Shown one piece after another: positions 1 through 6,367 of a stretch of DNA of 64,000 bases. The DNA comes from a virus. Made by a program: the position numbers and the translations under genes. Numbering within the stretch: the first letter of the stretch is position 1; each line of letters opens with the position of its first letter. The notes beneath the pieces were generated by a model that made no database searches, was not told the DNA's origin, and saw only the letters and a list, made by a program, of their open reading frames with translations. The DNA lies in IMG/VR virus record IMGVR_UViG_3300042294_004068, positions 1 through 64,000 of that record; one strand, written 5' to 3'.

Positions 1-85
1 CCTCCCTGCATTAATACCGTTGCAATTTAGGTGTAAGTTACTACGTGACACACCGTTGTAGTACAGGCGTACACGAGCGTGCCGT

Positions 86-91
86 TATAAT
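86..91 (+). promoter_or_regulatory. -10 box of a leaderless promoter
   Basis: A perfect TATAAT lies exactly six bases before the ATG at 98. This spacing puts the transcription start on the start codon, as in leaderless actinobacterial transcripts. No matching -35 is obvious. Confidence 0.5.
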
Positions 92-97
92 TTAAGA

Positions 98-283
98 ATG
101 ATTTCTGTGTTTGCGCATGCCGACCCGTCAGGTGACTGGGGTCTCCACCACGTATTACCAGCGCTCGCCGCTTTTGGGAGCACCGTTGGTATGTATCTCG
201 TCTTAGGGCGAGCCGCTATTTCGAAGTTGGTTCGACGGGCCGCTGGGTTATTGCGCAGCTTTTGCACACGCCGTCCGCATTAA
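98..283 (+). CDS. Small putative membrane protein (61 aa)
   Basis: Unrecognised 61-residue protein with one hydrophobic stretch (about residues 17-43) and a basic, Arg-rich C-terminus, so a single-pass membrane protein is plausible. The ATG was chosen because a perfect TATAAT ends six bases upstream and no Shine-Dalgarno sequence is present. Its 3' part overlaps a minus-strand zinc-finger ORF (216-317) tail to tail, so one of the two may be spurious. The promoter is the main support. Confidence 0.42.
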   Translation: MISVFAHADPSGDWGLHHVLPALAAFGSTVGMYLVLGRAAISKLVRRAAGLLRSFCTRRPH

Positions 284-317
284 GTTCCTCGCCGCACCAG
301 AAGCAATCCGTTGTCAT
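216..317 (-). CDS. 33-aa zinc-finger microprotein
   Basis: A very short ORF with two CxxC pairs, CFWC near residue 5 and CKSC near residue 19, as in a minimal zinc ribbon. Its ATG overlaps the stop of the preceding minus-strand mini-ORF (ATGA overlap), indicating translational coupling. It is the last gene of the leftward cluster. The role is unknown; such ribbons usually bind nucleic acid or partner proteins. Confidence 0.5.
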   Translation of the reverse strand: MTTDCFWCGEELNADGVCKSCAITQRPVEPTSK

Positions 318-391
318 AGCAGGTCATCCATTAAAGACACGCCGTCTTCAGGCACGGGTTCTTTAGTACAGTCACCGTCTCGCAATCCCAT
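314..391 (-). CDS. 25-aa leader-like ORF
   Basis: A short acidic ORF with a strong Shine-Dalgarno (AAGAGGAG at 398-405) seven bases before its ATG. Its stop overlaps the next start. The SD and coupling argue that it is translated, either as a microprotein or as a leader for the zinc-finger ORF after it. No family is recognised. Confidence 0.4.
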   Translation of the reverse strand: MGLRDGDCTKEPVPEDGVSLMDDLL

Positions 392-413
392 GCCGTTCTC
401 CTCTTGACAAACC

Positions 414-459
414 ATTAATTACTAACTATGCTAGCACCTAGCATAGTTTAGTAATTAAT
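414..459. repeat. Long near-perfect hairpin (21-bp arms, 3-base loop)
   Basis: Arms 414-434 and 438-459 are complementary except for one extra T, with a CAC loop. It covers the stop codon of the 455-661 gene and precedes the SD of the next mini-ORF. No U-tract follows on the minus strand, so it may be an operator, an mRNA-stabilising or attenuating hairpin, or an unusual terminator. Confidence 0.75.
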
Positions 460-661
460 CTATAAATCCCATGCCGCTAATGTTGCGAACAACTTGCGGC
501 TCGTTTGATTGAAGTTTCAACAATCCGTTAACCATCTCCGCTGCTTCATTGGCGCGAGCCGTTACTCTGATGTGCTCGTCTCTTGTGCGGGCCAGCTTGA
601 TGTCATTCTCTAGCCGCTCTGCGTGCAGCTGTGCTAATTCTAAAAGTTGTTCGGTTGTCAT
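455..661 (-). CDS. Small helical protein (68 aa)
   Basis: Unrecognised, mostly alpha-helical 68-residue protein with Gln, Leu, Ala and Glu heptad-like spacing, so a small coiled coil is likely. Its ATG overlaps the stop of the upstream terminase-like gene by four bases (ATGA), so the two are probably translationally coupled. A 46-base hairpin spans its stop codon. Confidence 0.7.
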   Translation of the reverse strand: MTTEQLLELAQLHAERLENDIKLARTRDEHIRVTARANEAAEMVNGLLKLQSNEPQVVRNISGMGFID

Positions 662-1641
662 CGTAGCTCGTCGAGCTCCTCGTCTGAGATAGCGGGTTGT
701 TCGGAAGTTGGTACAGCTTCAGCTTGGGGGGTAAAAATTTTGGCGGGTTCCTGATCGAGCTCCAGAACAACTTCCGCATCTTGTATGGAAGTCTGATCAA
801 CGAGCTGGCCCTGGATGACATTCGCTCCTGATTTCAAACGAGCAAGCCGTTCAGCAATAATCTCAGCGGGTGTGCGGGAATCCTTTAACTCCACGCCGAT
901 GTCAATCTCCATACCAGCACGCACGCCAGCACGGTCGAGAATCTCCGTCGCCGCTTTGAGGCGGACGGGTTCAGAGACAGCGGTCTCCATAAGTTCTTCA
1001 AGTTTGTCCACAGCGTAGGGAGCAGACTGTAGGAGTTTTGCGCGGGCCCGTTCCACATCGTGAGTTGACTTGTTATTTTTACCCAGGTGCATCTTGCACA
1101 GGCTGTCATCTTTGATGCGACCCGTTGACCACAACTGGCAGCGCATGCCTTCAAATGTTGTTTCGCGACAGCGGACGGGTAGAACTCTCGGCGCTCGCTT
1201 TGCGGTAGGCGGGCCGCCAGCTTCCTGCTCTTTTATGTAGGCGCGAGTTGCCGCTACCACCCAAGGTGGTGCTTGCCGTGATGCCTCGGCATCGACCACA
1301 AGGTCAAGGCCCGTTAGGTAATCTGAGTTTGAATTCTTCTGGTCAGAGAGCAGAGCCCGTTTGGTGCTGATGGTAAGCAGACGCCGCTCTTGGAGTTGTT
1401 CCTTAGAGCGGGCCTCAATGAGATTAGTTGCGTGACCTGATTCGGTATAGACGGGTGTCCATGTGAAGCCCATGCTTCGGAGGACTCCGCGGTTGGAGTA
1501 ATTATCCTCAACAACGCCGCGTTCGTGTTCGACCAATCCGTATTCAGAAAGGTCGGGCCGTAGGTCTACGGGTGTATCGATGATGGGAGCTTCGCGCTCC
1601 TCCTCATCTGGTGTTCCAAAAAGTGAGAGGCCGTCAGTCAA
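658..1641 (-). CDS. Putative small-terminase-like protein with zinc motif
   Basis: This 327-residue protein has a central zinc-binding motif (Cys around residues 158, 167 and 182, ending in CKMH). A helical region follows containing LKAATEILDRAGVRAG near residue 230. The combination of a Cys/His knuckle and an AA-ILDRAG helix is typical of small terminase subunits or DNA-packaging adaptors in actinophages. The N-terminus (1-150) is unassigned and the C-terminus is acidic. It is far from the large subunit at 37924, which has its own HTH neighbour at 37457. The TerS role is therefore uncertain and a structural or DNA-binding role is possible. Confidence 0.5.
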   Translation of the reverse strand: MTDGLSLFGTPDEEEREAPIIDTPVDLRPDLSEYGLVEHERGVVEDNYSNRGVLRSMGFTWTPVYTESGHATNLIEARSKEQLQERRLLTISTKRALLSDQKNSNSDYLTGLDLVVDAEASRQAPPWVVAATRAYIKEQEAGGPPTAKRAPRVLPVRCRETTFEGMRCQLWSTGRIKDDSLCKMHLGKNNKSTHDVERARAKLLQSAPYAVDKLEELMETAVSEPVRLKAATEILDRAGVRAGMEIDIGVELKDSRTPAEIIAERLARLKSGANVIQGQLVDQTSIQDAEVVLELDQEPAKIFTPQAEAVPTSEQPAISDEELDELR

Positions 1642-1656
1642 AATTTTTACCCCCCA

Positions 1657-1842
1657 CTAGTTCAAGCCGAGGTGATCCCTCAGCTCTAATCTTTTAGCTG
1701 CCAATTGGTCTGCGTAGTACGCCTTCTCCGTTTTGGTGCGGTACTCCGAGTTACGCAGACGCTCCACCAAAGCCTCAATCTCGGCTTTAAGTTCGAGCTC
1801 TTTTTCAACGTGAGCTTCTAGCTGCTCTGGTGTCATTGGCAT
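1657..1842 (-). CDS. Small coiled-coil protein (61 aa)
   Basis: A 61-residue charged protein, predicted almost wholly helical, with Glu/Leu/Lys heptads. It lies 15 bases upstream of the terminase-like gene in the same leftward operon. No family is recognised. It may be an accessory packaging or lysis factor by position only. Confidence 0.65.
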   Translation of the reverse strand: MPMTPEQLEAHVEKELELKAEIEALVERLRNSEYRTKTEKAYYADQLAAKRLELRDHLGLN

Positions 1843-1860
1843 CGTAAAGTTATTCCTTTG

Positions 1861-2157
1861 TTAGGACTTCTTCTTAGCTGGGGCCTTCTTGGCCTTTGTT
1901 GTTTCGGCTGCAAGTTTCTTGGTTACCTCTGCTGCTGCTACGGCTGCGATGCGACCGAAAGCTGGGTCCTTCTTGTTCATCCAGCGAAGAGCCGTTGGGA
2001 TGATAGATGCCCATAGAGCGTTGGCTACAAGGAGCCATTCGCCAGAACCAAAGTCAAGTGGGGAGCCCACTCCGCTGGTCTGGCTGACAATCATTACTGC
2101 GCCGATGACCTGACCTGCGAGGTTACGGAGGTAGGACTCGAGTGCTGCTTTGTTCAT
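1861..2157 (-). CDS. Holin-like membrane protein (98 aa)
   Basis: Two hydrophobic segments (about residues 10-28 and 40-58) are joined by a short loop. They are followed by WMNKKDPAFGR and a long Lys/Ala-rich tail. The arrangement of LR-L, two TMs, and a P-LRW-N-D-FGR motif resembles holin-like proteins of uncultured marine and freshwater phages. Holins form lethal membrane lesions to time lysis. A second two-TM candidate lies beside the endolysin at 25452, so which is the true holin is open. Confidence 0.6.
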   Translation of the reverse strand: MNKAALESYLRNLAGQVIGAVMIVSQTSGVGSPLDFGSGEWLLVANALWASIIPTALRWMNKKDPAFGRIAAVAAAEVTKKLAAETTKAKKAPAKKKS

Positions 2158-2324
2158 CGATGTATCTCTCTAAGTAGGGTTTTTTAGTTTCTACTTGGAA
2201 TACAAAATAACACACATGGTTGAAAAGTTTTTTTCAAAAATGGTGTGAAACAAGAGTCCTTTAATAAGGAAAGTTTTGACAGGAAAGTCCGAAATGAGCG
2301 TAAAACACTGGGTTTTTAATTATT

Positions 2325-2378
2325 GAACGACACCCAAAAAGTTCTGAATAAAAAGTGATTTTATACGGCGTGTCGTTC
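2325..2378. repeat. Inverted repeat at the end of the 2377-2562 gene
   Basis: GAACGACAC (2325-2333) pairs with GTGTCGTTC (2370-2378) across a 36-base AT-rich loop and touches the stop codon of the minus-strand gene. The surrounding gap (2158-2376) otherwise holds only AT-rich sequence. It may be a terminator or regulator hairpin; a U-tract is poor. Confidence 0.45.
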
Positions 2379-2562
2379 ACACATCGAGGAACTCTTCGAG
2401 CTTTTTAAGAAGGTGGCTTGCATCATCAACAAACTGGTTTTTGCCTTTGGGCCAGACGGTTTCGTCGAGTTCTTTATGTCTGTGCCAACCACCTGCTCGA
2501 GCAATCCGTAGGGCAGTGATGGCTTCTTCTCGAGTTAGGGTTATTTTATCTTTATCACTCAT
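2377..2562 (-). CDS. Hypothetical protein (61 aa)
   Basis: Unrecognised acidic protein with a TLTREEAITALRIAR helix and a second C-terminal helix. The ATG at 2562 is preferred over an upstream in-frame ATG because it overlaps the stop of the preceding gene (ATGAGTGA, eight bases), matching the tight packing of this leftward operon. Confidence 0.65.
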   Translation of the reverse strand: MSDKDKITLTREEAITALRIARAGGWHRHKELDETVWPKGKNQFVDDASHLLKKLEEFLDV

Positions 2563-2848
2563 CAGGGGTATCCTCCTTTTCAAGGATAGGCAGTTGCTTC
2601 AAAATGTCTGGGTCATTGTCAACTATGACATCAATGGCTCGACGGATTCCAAGGGTGTAGAAACTCTTATCGTCTTCCCCCATGGAGGCTTCCCAATCTT
2701 TGACCATCTGCTCGAGTTTTTCGACCTTATCCAAAATAGCATCGTTGGATAGACCTTCGACCTTTTGGATGATTTTTTGATAAGCCTCTGGGGTGATTTC
2801 ATTATTGATGGTCATGTCCCAAAGTAGGGCGGTAAGTGCTTGCTTCAT
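2555..2848 (-). CDS. Hypothetical helical protein (97 aa)
   Basis: Unrecognised, strongly acidic and helical. Its start overlaps the stop of the zinc protein upstream by four bases (ATGA). It is part of the 3801-to-2377 leftward operon of small proteins that starts beside the repeat-dense block. Confidence 0.7.
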   Translation of the reverse strand: MKQALTALLWDMTINNEITPEAYQKIIQKVEGLSNDAILDKVEKLEQMVKDWEASMGEDDKSFYTLGIRRAIDVIVDNDPDILKQLPILEKEDTPDE

Positions 2849-3324
2849 CGTATCTCCTCAAGACAGGTGGTGCATAGAAGGGCATCAAAACCTGTGGCTT
2901 CATAGGACACGGTTTTGTATTCGGTCACAGCGACAGGTGAGATTTGAACATCCCCTGCTGGAGTTGCTTCGACCCCACACTTATCGCATTTGACTTCGGC
3001 AATCCACTCAACGTTTTTGTCTGCGCTAAAGGATGCAGCAAGTCCACGAGTCAAAGCGTGTTCTGCTCCAGGACCACTGGTCTTTCTCAAGAACAATCTG
3101 GTGTCCTCAACAAGGACGACTGGTCTCATGTTTTTGCATGGGCAGTAGTAGCGGCTTGGTACACATTGGATAACACCCGATTCTGTGGAGTGTTTGTTTA
3201 TAGCGTGTCCACACAAACAGATTCGCTTGTCTGAACTTGGTTTGCGAGTCAAGGCTTGATCGACCTCAACTGCTTCTTCTGCGTTTATGCCTAACATGGC
3301 AAGTGCATTTCTAGCGTTTGTCAT
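2845..3324 (-). CDS. Double zinc-ribbon protein (159 aa)
   Basis: Two Cys clusters are visible. CLCGHAINKH with a following CPC, around residues 36-65, resembles the CxCGH-H-CPC knuckle common in actinophage proteins. A second ribbon is formed by CDKCG (about residue 113) and CTTC near the C-terminus. A nucleic-acid or protein-binding role is likely but unproven. The start overlaps the upstream membrane protein by 14 bases and the stop overlaps the next gene by four. Confidence 0.7.
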   Translation of the reverse strand: MTNARNALAMLGINAEEAVEVDQALTRKPSSDKRICLCGHAINKHSTESGVIQCVPSRYYCPCKNMRPVVLVEDTRLFLRKTSGPGAEHALTRGLAASFSADKNVEWIAEVKCDKCGVEATPAGDVQISPVAVTEYKTVSYEATGFDALLCTTCLEEIR

Positions 3325-3541
3325 TGTCGTCTCTTTCGTCTCTCATGAAGTTCCATCCCATGATGTTCTTGAATTGAACATCCGTTTCTGCTCGCTCAAT
3401 AAGTTGACCGAACATTCGCTCGAGGAACTCAGATTTTCTTTTAGCTTCTTTGTACTCTCGTACAGCAGAAATTATGAAGACTGCAAGTAGCACTCCAAAA
3501 AAGTTTGCAGTTGCAATTATCAATATCTCAATCCAGTTCAT
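3311..3541 (-). CDS. Small membrane protein (76 aa)
   Basis: An N-terminal hydrophobic helix (about residues 5-26) is followed by a charged helical tail rich in Lys, Glu and Arg, so a single-pass membrane-anchored protein with a cytosolic coiled coil is likely. It overlaps the genes on both sides. No family is recognised. Confidence 0.65.
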   Translation of the reverse strand: MNWIEILIIATANFFGVLLAVFIISAVREYKEAKRKSEFLERMFGQLIERAETDVQFKNIMGWNFMRDERDDNDKR

Positions 3542-3801
3542 TGGTCACCAACCTTCAATAACCCATGAGCCAGTAACTCATCGACAACCCAGCTTGCATC
3601 TTGGGTTGCAATCTTTAGCCACTCATCTGCATCAAGTGGAATCCTTGTAGGAAACCATTCCTTCATCAAACGACCAGCAACTATGTATTTAACTCTCTCA
3701 GGAGTAACTATCATTCCGTCATTCATAAAAGTATTATTACCTTTCGACCTAACACTTGTCAACCCAAATCCCCTAACTTTTTTTGACTTCTCTACAACCA
3801 T
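3538..3801 (-). CDS. Hypothetical protein (87 aa), first gene of leftward operon
   Basis: Unrecognised 87-residue protein with a winged-helix-like C-terminal half (WLKIATQDASWVVDELLAHG). It is the promoter-proximal gene of the leftward operon. Its start is preceded by the CATACACTA repeat rather than an obvious SD, so leaderless initiation is possible. A DNA-binding regulator acting on the adjacent repeats would fit, but this is inference. Confidence 0.6.
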   Translation of the reverse strand: MVVEKSKKVRGFGLTSVRSKGNNTFMNDGMIVTPERVKYIVAGRLMKEWFPTRIPLDADEWLKIATQDASWVVDELLAHGLLKVGDQ

Positions 3802-4240
3802 ACACTATATTTAAATACTACCATACACTACTTCTTAATTTTATAAATTTCAACCCAGTTTTCTAGGGGGTGAAACTTTTTTATCGTACGCGTCTAGAAA
3901 ATAGGTTAAGATTTATATTATTAAGTATAGTTTTTAGTTGTACTATCGTCAAAAATTAAAAGTTTTTTGTTTTTTCCTGATAGTACTGACCTTCCTGCAA
4001 AAACATGTACTATCGTCAAAAATTAAAAAACTTTACGATTTCAACGATAGTTATTTAAAATAACTATCAGCTTTTAAAAGATGGAAGGGCTTTTTTGACG
4101 ATAGTTATTTTTCTTTAAAAAAGTGCAGGAAGGTAGATACTATCGTCAGAAATTGAAAAACCTTTTAATGTTTTTGGCGCTAGTACAACCAAAGACCATA
4201 CACTAGATTTGAATAAGACTTAACTTAGAAATGTCGACAT
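3802..4240. repeat. Repeat-dense AT-rich non-coding block (candidate origin or control region)
   Basis: No convincing gene is present in 439 bases. TACTATCGTC followed by an A/T run occurs at 3941, 4008 and 4138. An inverted copy starts at 4091. A 23-base palindrome with 11-bp arms lies at 4046-4068. ACGATAGTTATTT occurs twice (4044 and 4098). ACCTTCCTGCA (3989-3999) is inverted at 4124-4134, and GTTGTACTA (3937) is inverted at 4181. CATACACTA occurs at 3799, 3822 and 4197. Such iterated, symmetric, AT-rich sites are typical of replication origins, partition sites or multi-operator switches. Confidence 0.8.
4046..4068. repeat. Perfect 11-bp-arm palindrome
   Basis: GATAGTTATTT, a central A, then AAATAACTATC. 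It sits in the middle of the repeat-dense block and shares the CTATC core with the direct repeats, so it may be a higher-affinity site for the same protein. Confidence 0.85.
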
Positions 4241-4900
4241 TTAGACTGTAAAAATGACAGCCTTATGGTGCTCAACCCTAATCAGAGGGTGGAGCCAAAT
4301 CTTGTAGCCAGCCTCCTTAGCCCCCACACACCAAGAGTAGTCCTCCCCAAACATGACAGGAAAATCTGCCCCCTCAATCTCAGTCTCCCTAATCCGAAAC
4401 CAAGGACGTTGCATCTTCTTGAAGACCTCAGCCTTGACGGCTACAAATCCAAAGCCAACCCCATCGACCATGACAGGTTCTCCCTCTAGAAGAAATTCGG
4501 TGGCGTTTAAGGAGACAGGGTGTCCATTACTGTTCAGACGCATAGCCGAAATCCGTCCATCTCGACCCACCGCAACCATCCCAGAGAGGATGTCCTTGTC
4601 CGACTGGATAAGGGCTTCAAAGGCTTCGACAGACCAAGAGATGTCGGAATCTATCCACACAATCTTTTCGCAGGTGAACTTCTCACCCCCAAAGGAGGTA
4701 GCCTCCCAATCTGACCCATAACTATCTGTAGCAGTGTTCTCTCTAGCACTTGGAACAAAGCTCGAAAATTGAGAGACGAAGTGATAACTCAGACCTTTTT
4801 TGCTCAGCCATTTAGTAGTTTCAATAAGGCTTTTTACAAAGTCAGCCTTCATATCAGAGCCTGGAGTTGCAATCACTATGTTGTAATGCTTCTTTTCCAT
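4241..4900 (-). CDS. GT-A-fold glycosyltransferase
   Basis: A 219-residue protein with the layout of small viral GT-A glycosyltransferases. The N-terminal strand is NIVIATPGS. The metal-binding motif WIDSDISW lies around residue 82, VGFGFVAVKAEVF near residue 148, and FGEDYSWC near residue 183 provides the usual acidic catalytic region. It would transfer a sugar from a nucleotide-sugar to a phage or host acceptor. It is divergently transcribed from the 4925 gene through overlapping promoters. The acceptor is unknown. Confidence 0.75.
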   Translation of the reverse strand: MEKKHYNIVIATPGSDMKADFVKSLIETTKWLSKKGLSYHFVSQFSSFVPSARENTATDSYGSDWEATSFGGEKFTCEKIVWIDSDISWSVEAFEALIQSDKDILSGMVAVGRDGRISAMRLNSNGHPVSLNATEFLLEGEPVMVDGVGFGFVAVKAEVFKKMQRPWFRIRETEIEGADFPVMFGEDYSWCVGAKEAGYKIWLHPLIRVEHHKAVIFTV

Positions 4901-4908
4901 GGCACCAC

Positions 4909-4918
4909 ACTATAGGAT
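4909..4918. promoter_or_regulatory. Overlapping divergent -10 elements
   Basis: On the plus strand TAGGAT (4913-4918) lies six bases before the ATG at 4925. On the minus strand TATAGT (complement of 4909-4914) lies eight bases before the ATG at 4900. The hexamers share bases, so polymerase binding for one gene should exclude the other. Confidence 0.5.
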
Positions 4919-4924
4919 GAACCC

Positions 4925-5272
4925 ATGAAAAAGAAGAAAACGACAGACTTTAATGACGAATTGCCCGCTGGCTCAGCGGTCTTAGAACATACAGACATCC
5001 TTATCCATAATGTTCATGAACCTGATAGGTGCGGCAAAGAGTTCTGTACCGTTCACAACCGCTCTAATCACCACATGCGCTCCTTCCCTCAATACTGGAG
5101 AAGTGACATAGGGGTTATGGAGAGGACATGCTCGCATGGCGTTGGACACCCAGACCCAGATGAATTTGCAATTGCAAAGGACATCTATCTAGCAATCCAC
5201 GGATGCGACGGATGTTGCCAAGCTCCCACACAACTTGTAGTACGCAGAGATTTAAGGAACTTAGGAAAATGA
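4925..5272 (+). CDS. Conserved Cys/His-rich phage protein (115 aa)
   Basis: The protein carries several Cys and His residues: a CGKEFCTVH segment near residue 37, CSHGVGHPDP near residue 69 and HGCDGCC near residue 94. This looks like a metal-binding protein, and similar sequences are common among actinophage hypotheticals. The function is unknown. No SD is visible and a -10 hexamer ends six bases upstream. Its stop overlaps the next start. Confidence 0.7.
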   Translation: MKKKKTTDFNDELPAGSAVLEHTDILIHNVHEPDRCGKEFCTVHNRSNHHMRSFPQYWRSDIGVMERTCSHGVGHPDPDEFAIAKDIYLAIHGCDGCCQAPTQLVVRRDLRNLGK

Positions 5273-5757
5273 ATATTCAAAGTATCAAAAATGCTTTAGC
5301 CATCGAAATGATGAAGGGTGGAGGTTGGGACCCCGATCATCCAGAAGAGCACCCCATTGAATGGGACTTGACTCGACCAGATAGTCAATACTCCATGGCT
5401 GTTGACCAAGCATCTAAAGTTACAGATTTTATTCTGCAACAGATTATGAATATGTCAGATGAATCAGATGATGAAGAAGAAGAGTTGGAAGAGTATGAAT
5501 TTGGACCTCTTCATAGAAACCAAACTAATACAACATCTGCCTCACTTTTTATTTTTATGGATGCAGGTACAGGCAATCCACGTTATGTTTCCGATGTTCG
5601 TAAGTGGTTAGAGAATGTCGACAAAGCAGGTATCCCAGATAACACAGAAATCGAGGGACAGTTATATTTAGATTATGACCTTAACGGCATAATTGAAACT
5701 ATTGAATGTGGAGAGTGTGGAACAAGAGATATGCTTATCTCCACCTGTGGGCATTGA
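5269..5757 (+). CDS. Hypothetical acidic protein (162 aa)
   Basis: Unrecognised. A central Glu/Asp-rich tract (about residues 62-78) is followed by a compact domain ending in CGECGTRDMLISTCGH, a likely zinc site. The ATG at 5269 was chosen over upstream starts because it overlaps the preceding stop (ATGA). Confidence 0.7.
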   Translation: MNIQSIKNALAIEMMKGGGWDPDHPEEHPIEWDLTRPDSQYSMAVDQASKVTDFILQQIMNMSDESDDEEEELEEYEFGPLHRNQTNTTSASLFIFMDAGTGNPRYVSDVRKWLENVDKAGIPDNTEIEGQLYLDYDLNGIIETIECGECGTRDMLISTCGH

Positions 5758-6128
5758 TGCTCAATCCTAAAAATCTAGCAAGACTATTAGACAAAAATAC
5801 TAATAAACCTTTGACCTACATATCAGGTCCTATGACAGGGTTACCTGATTTTAACCGCCCAGCATTCAATAATGCTGCAGACTATCTACGCTCACAAGGG
5901 TTAAATGTGTGGAATCCTGCAGAGGAGTTTGACTCAAACTATCTATATCCACGTAAGGTTTACATGCGCCGAGACATCGAAGCACTTTTAAAGTGCGACT
6001 CAATCGTGATGTTGAACGGGTGGGAGAAATCTTCTGGTGCTCGTTTAGAGCTTGAAATAGCTCGAGAATTGGAAATGAACATCTTCTACTTAGGAGATAA
6101 TAATCTATCTAAGGAGACTACAAAATGA
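5757..6128 (+). CDS. DUF4406-family protein (nucleoside deoxyribosyltransferase-like)
   Basis: The 123-residue protein has YISGPMTGLPDFNRPAF near its start and LNGWEKSSGARLELEIA near residue 87. These are hallmarks of DUF4406, a family structurally related to nucleoside 2-deoxyribosyltransferases and common in phages. It may act in nucleotide salvage, consistent with the ribonucleotide reductase downstream, but activity is not established. The start at 5757 overlaps the upstream stop (TGATG). Confidence 0.8.
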   Translation: MLNPKNLARLLDKNTNKPLTYISGPMTGLPDFNRPAFNNAADYLRSQGLNVWNPAEEFDSNYLYPRKVYMRRDIEALLKCDSIVMLNGWEKSSGARLELEIARELEMNIFYLGDNNLSKETTK

Positions 6129-6271
6129 GACCAACACCAGAAAAGCTTCCAGAAAACTTGCGTGACAAGTGTCCATATTGTGGACGTCCTAGGGAATACG
6201 ACGATGGTCACGGTCGTCCACGCTGCCCAAAGCAGGGATGCGCTGGACAGCACTCAGGCTGGAATAAGTAG
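6125..6271 (+). CDS. 48-aa zinc-ribbon microprotein
   Basis: A short ORF with CPYCG near residue 16 and a second Cys pair (Cys34 and Cys39), giving a four-Cys ribbon. The ATG overlaps the stop of the DUF4406 gene (ATGA), so it is probably translated by coupling. The role is unknown. Confidence 0.7.
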   Translation: MRPTPEKLPENLRDKCPYCGRPREYDDGHGRPRCPKQGCAGQHSGWNK

Positions 6272-6294
6272 TAGTTTCAGCAAGACCAAAAGCT

Positions 6295-6323
6295 TTGCAA
6301 TAACTAGTCTACGCAAGTAGGCT
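6295..6323 (+). promoter_or_regulatory. Sigma-70-like promoter for nrdJ
   Basis: TTGCAA (6295-6300), a 17-base spacer, then TAGGCT (6318-6323). Transcription would start near 6330, leaving about 38 nt of leader. The leader holds an AGGAG Shine-Dalgarno before the GTG start and is too short for a cobalamin riboswitch. Confidence 0.6.
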
Positions 6324-6367
6324 AAATCATCAACCCATAAACAGAACAACTGTCAGGAGACAACAAC

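Noticed and set aside
85-267. Minus-strand ORF opposite the 98-283 gene
   Set aside because: It has no SD or promoter and a composition expected of a shadow; the plus-strand ORF has a perfect -10 and the minus-strand alternative at 216-317 has coupling and zinc pairs.
4141-4199. Short minus-strand ORF (17 codons) starting at the CATACACTA copy near 4197
   Set aside because: It repeats the context of the 3801 start but ends after 17 codons inside the repeats. It may be a remnant, not a supported gene.
6272-6367. Possible cobalamin riboswitch before the B12-dependent reductase
   Set aside because: The leader from the predicted start (about 6330) is only about 38 nt, far too short, and no B12-box-like conserved segment is visible.
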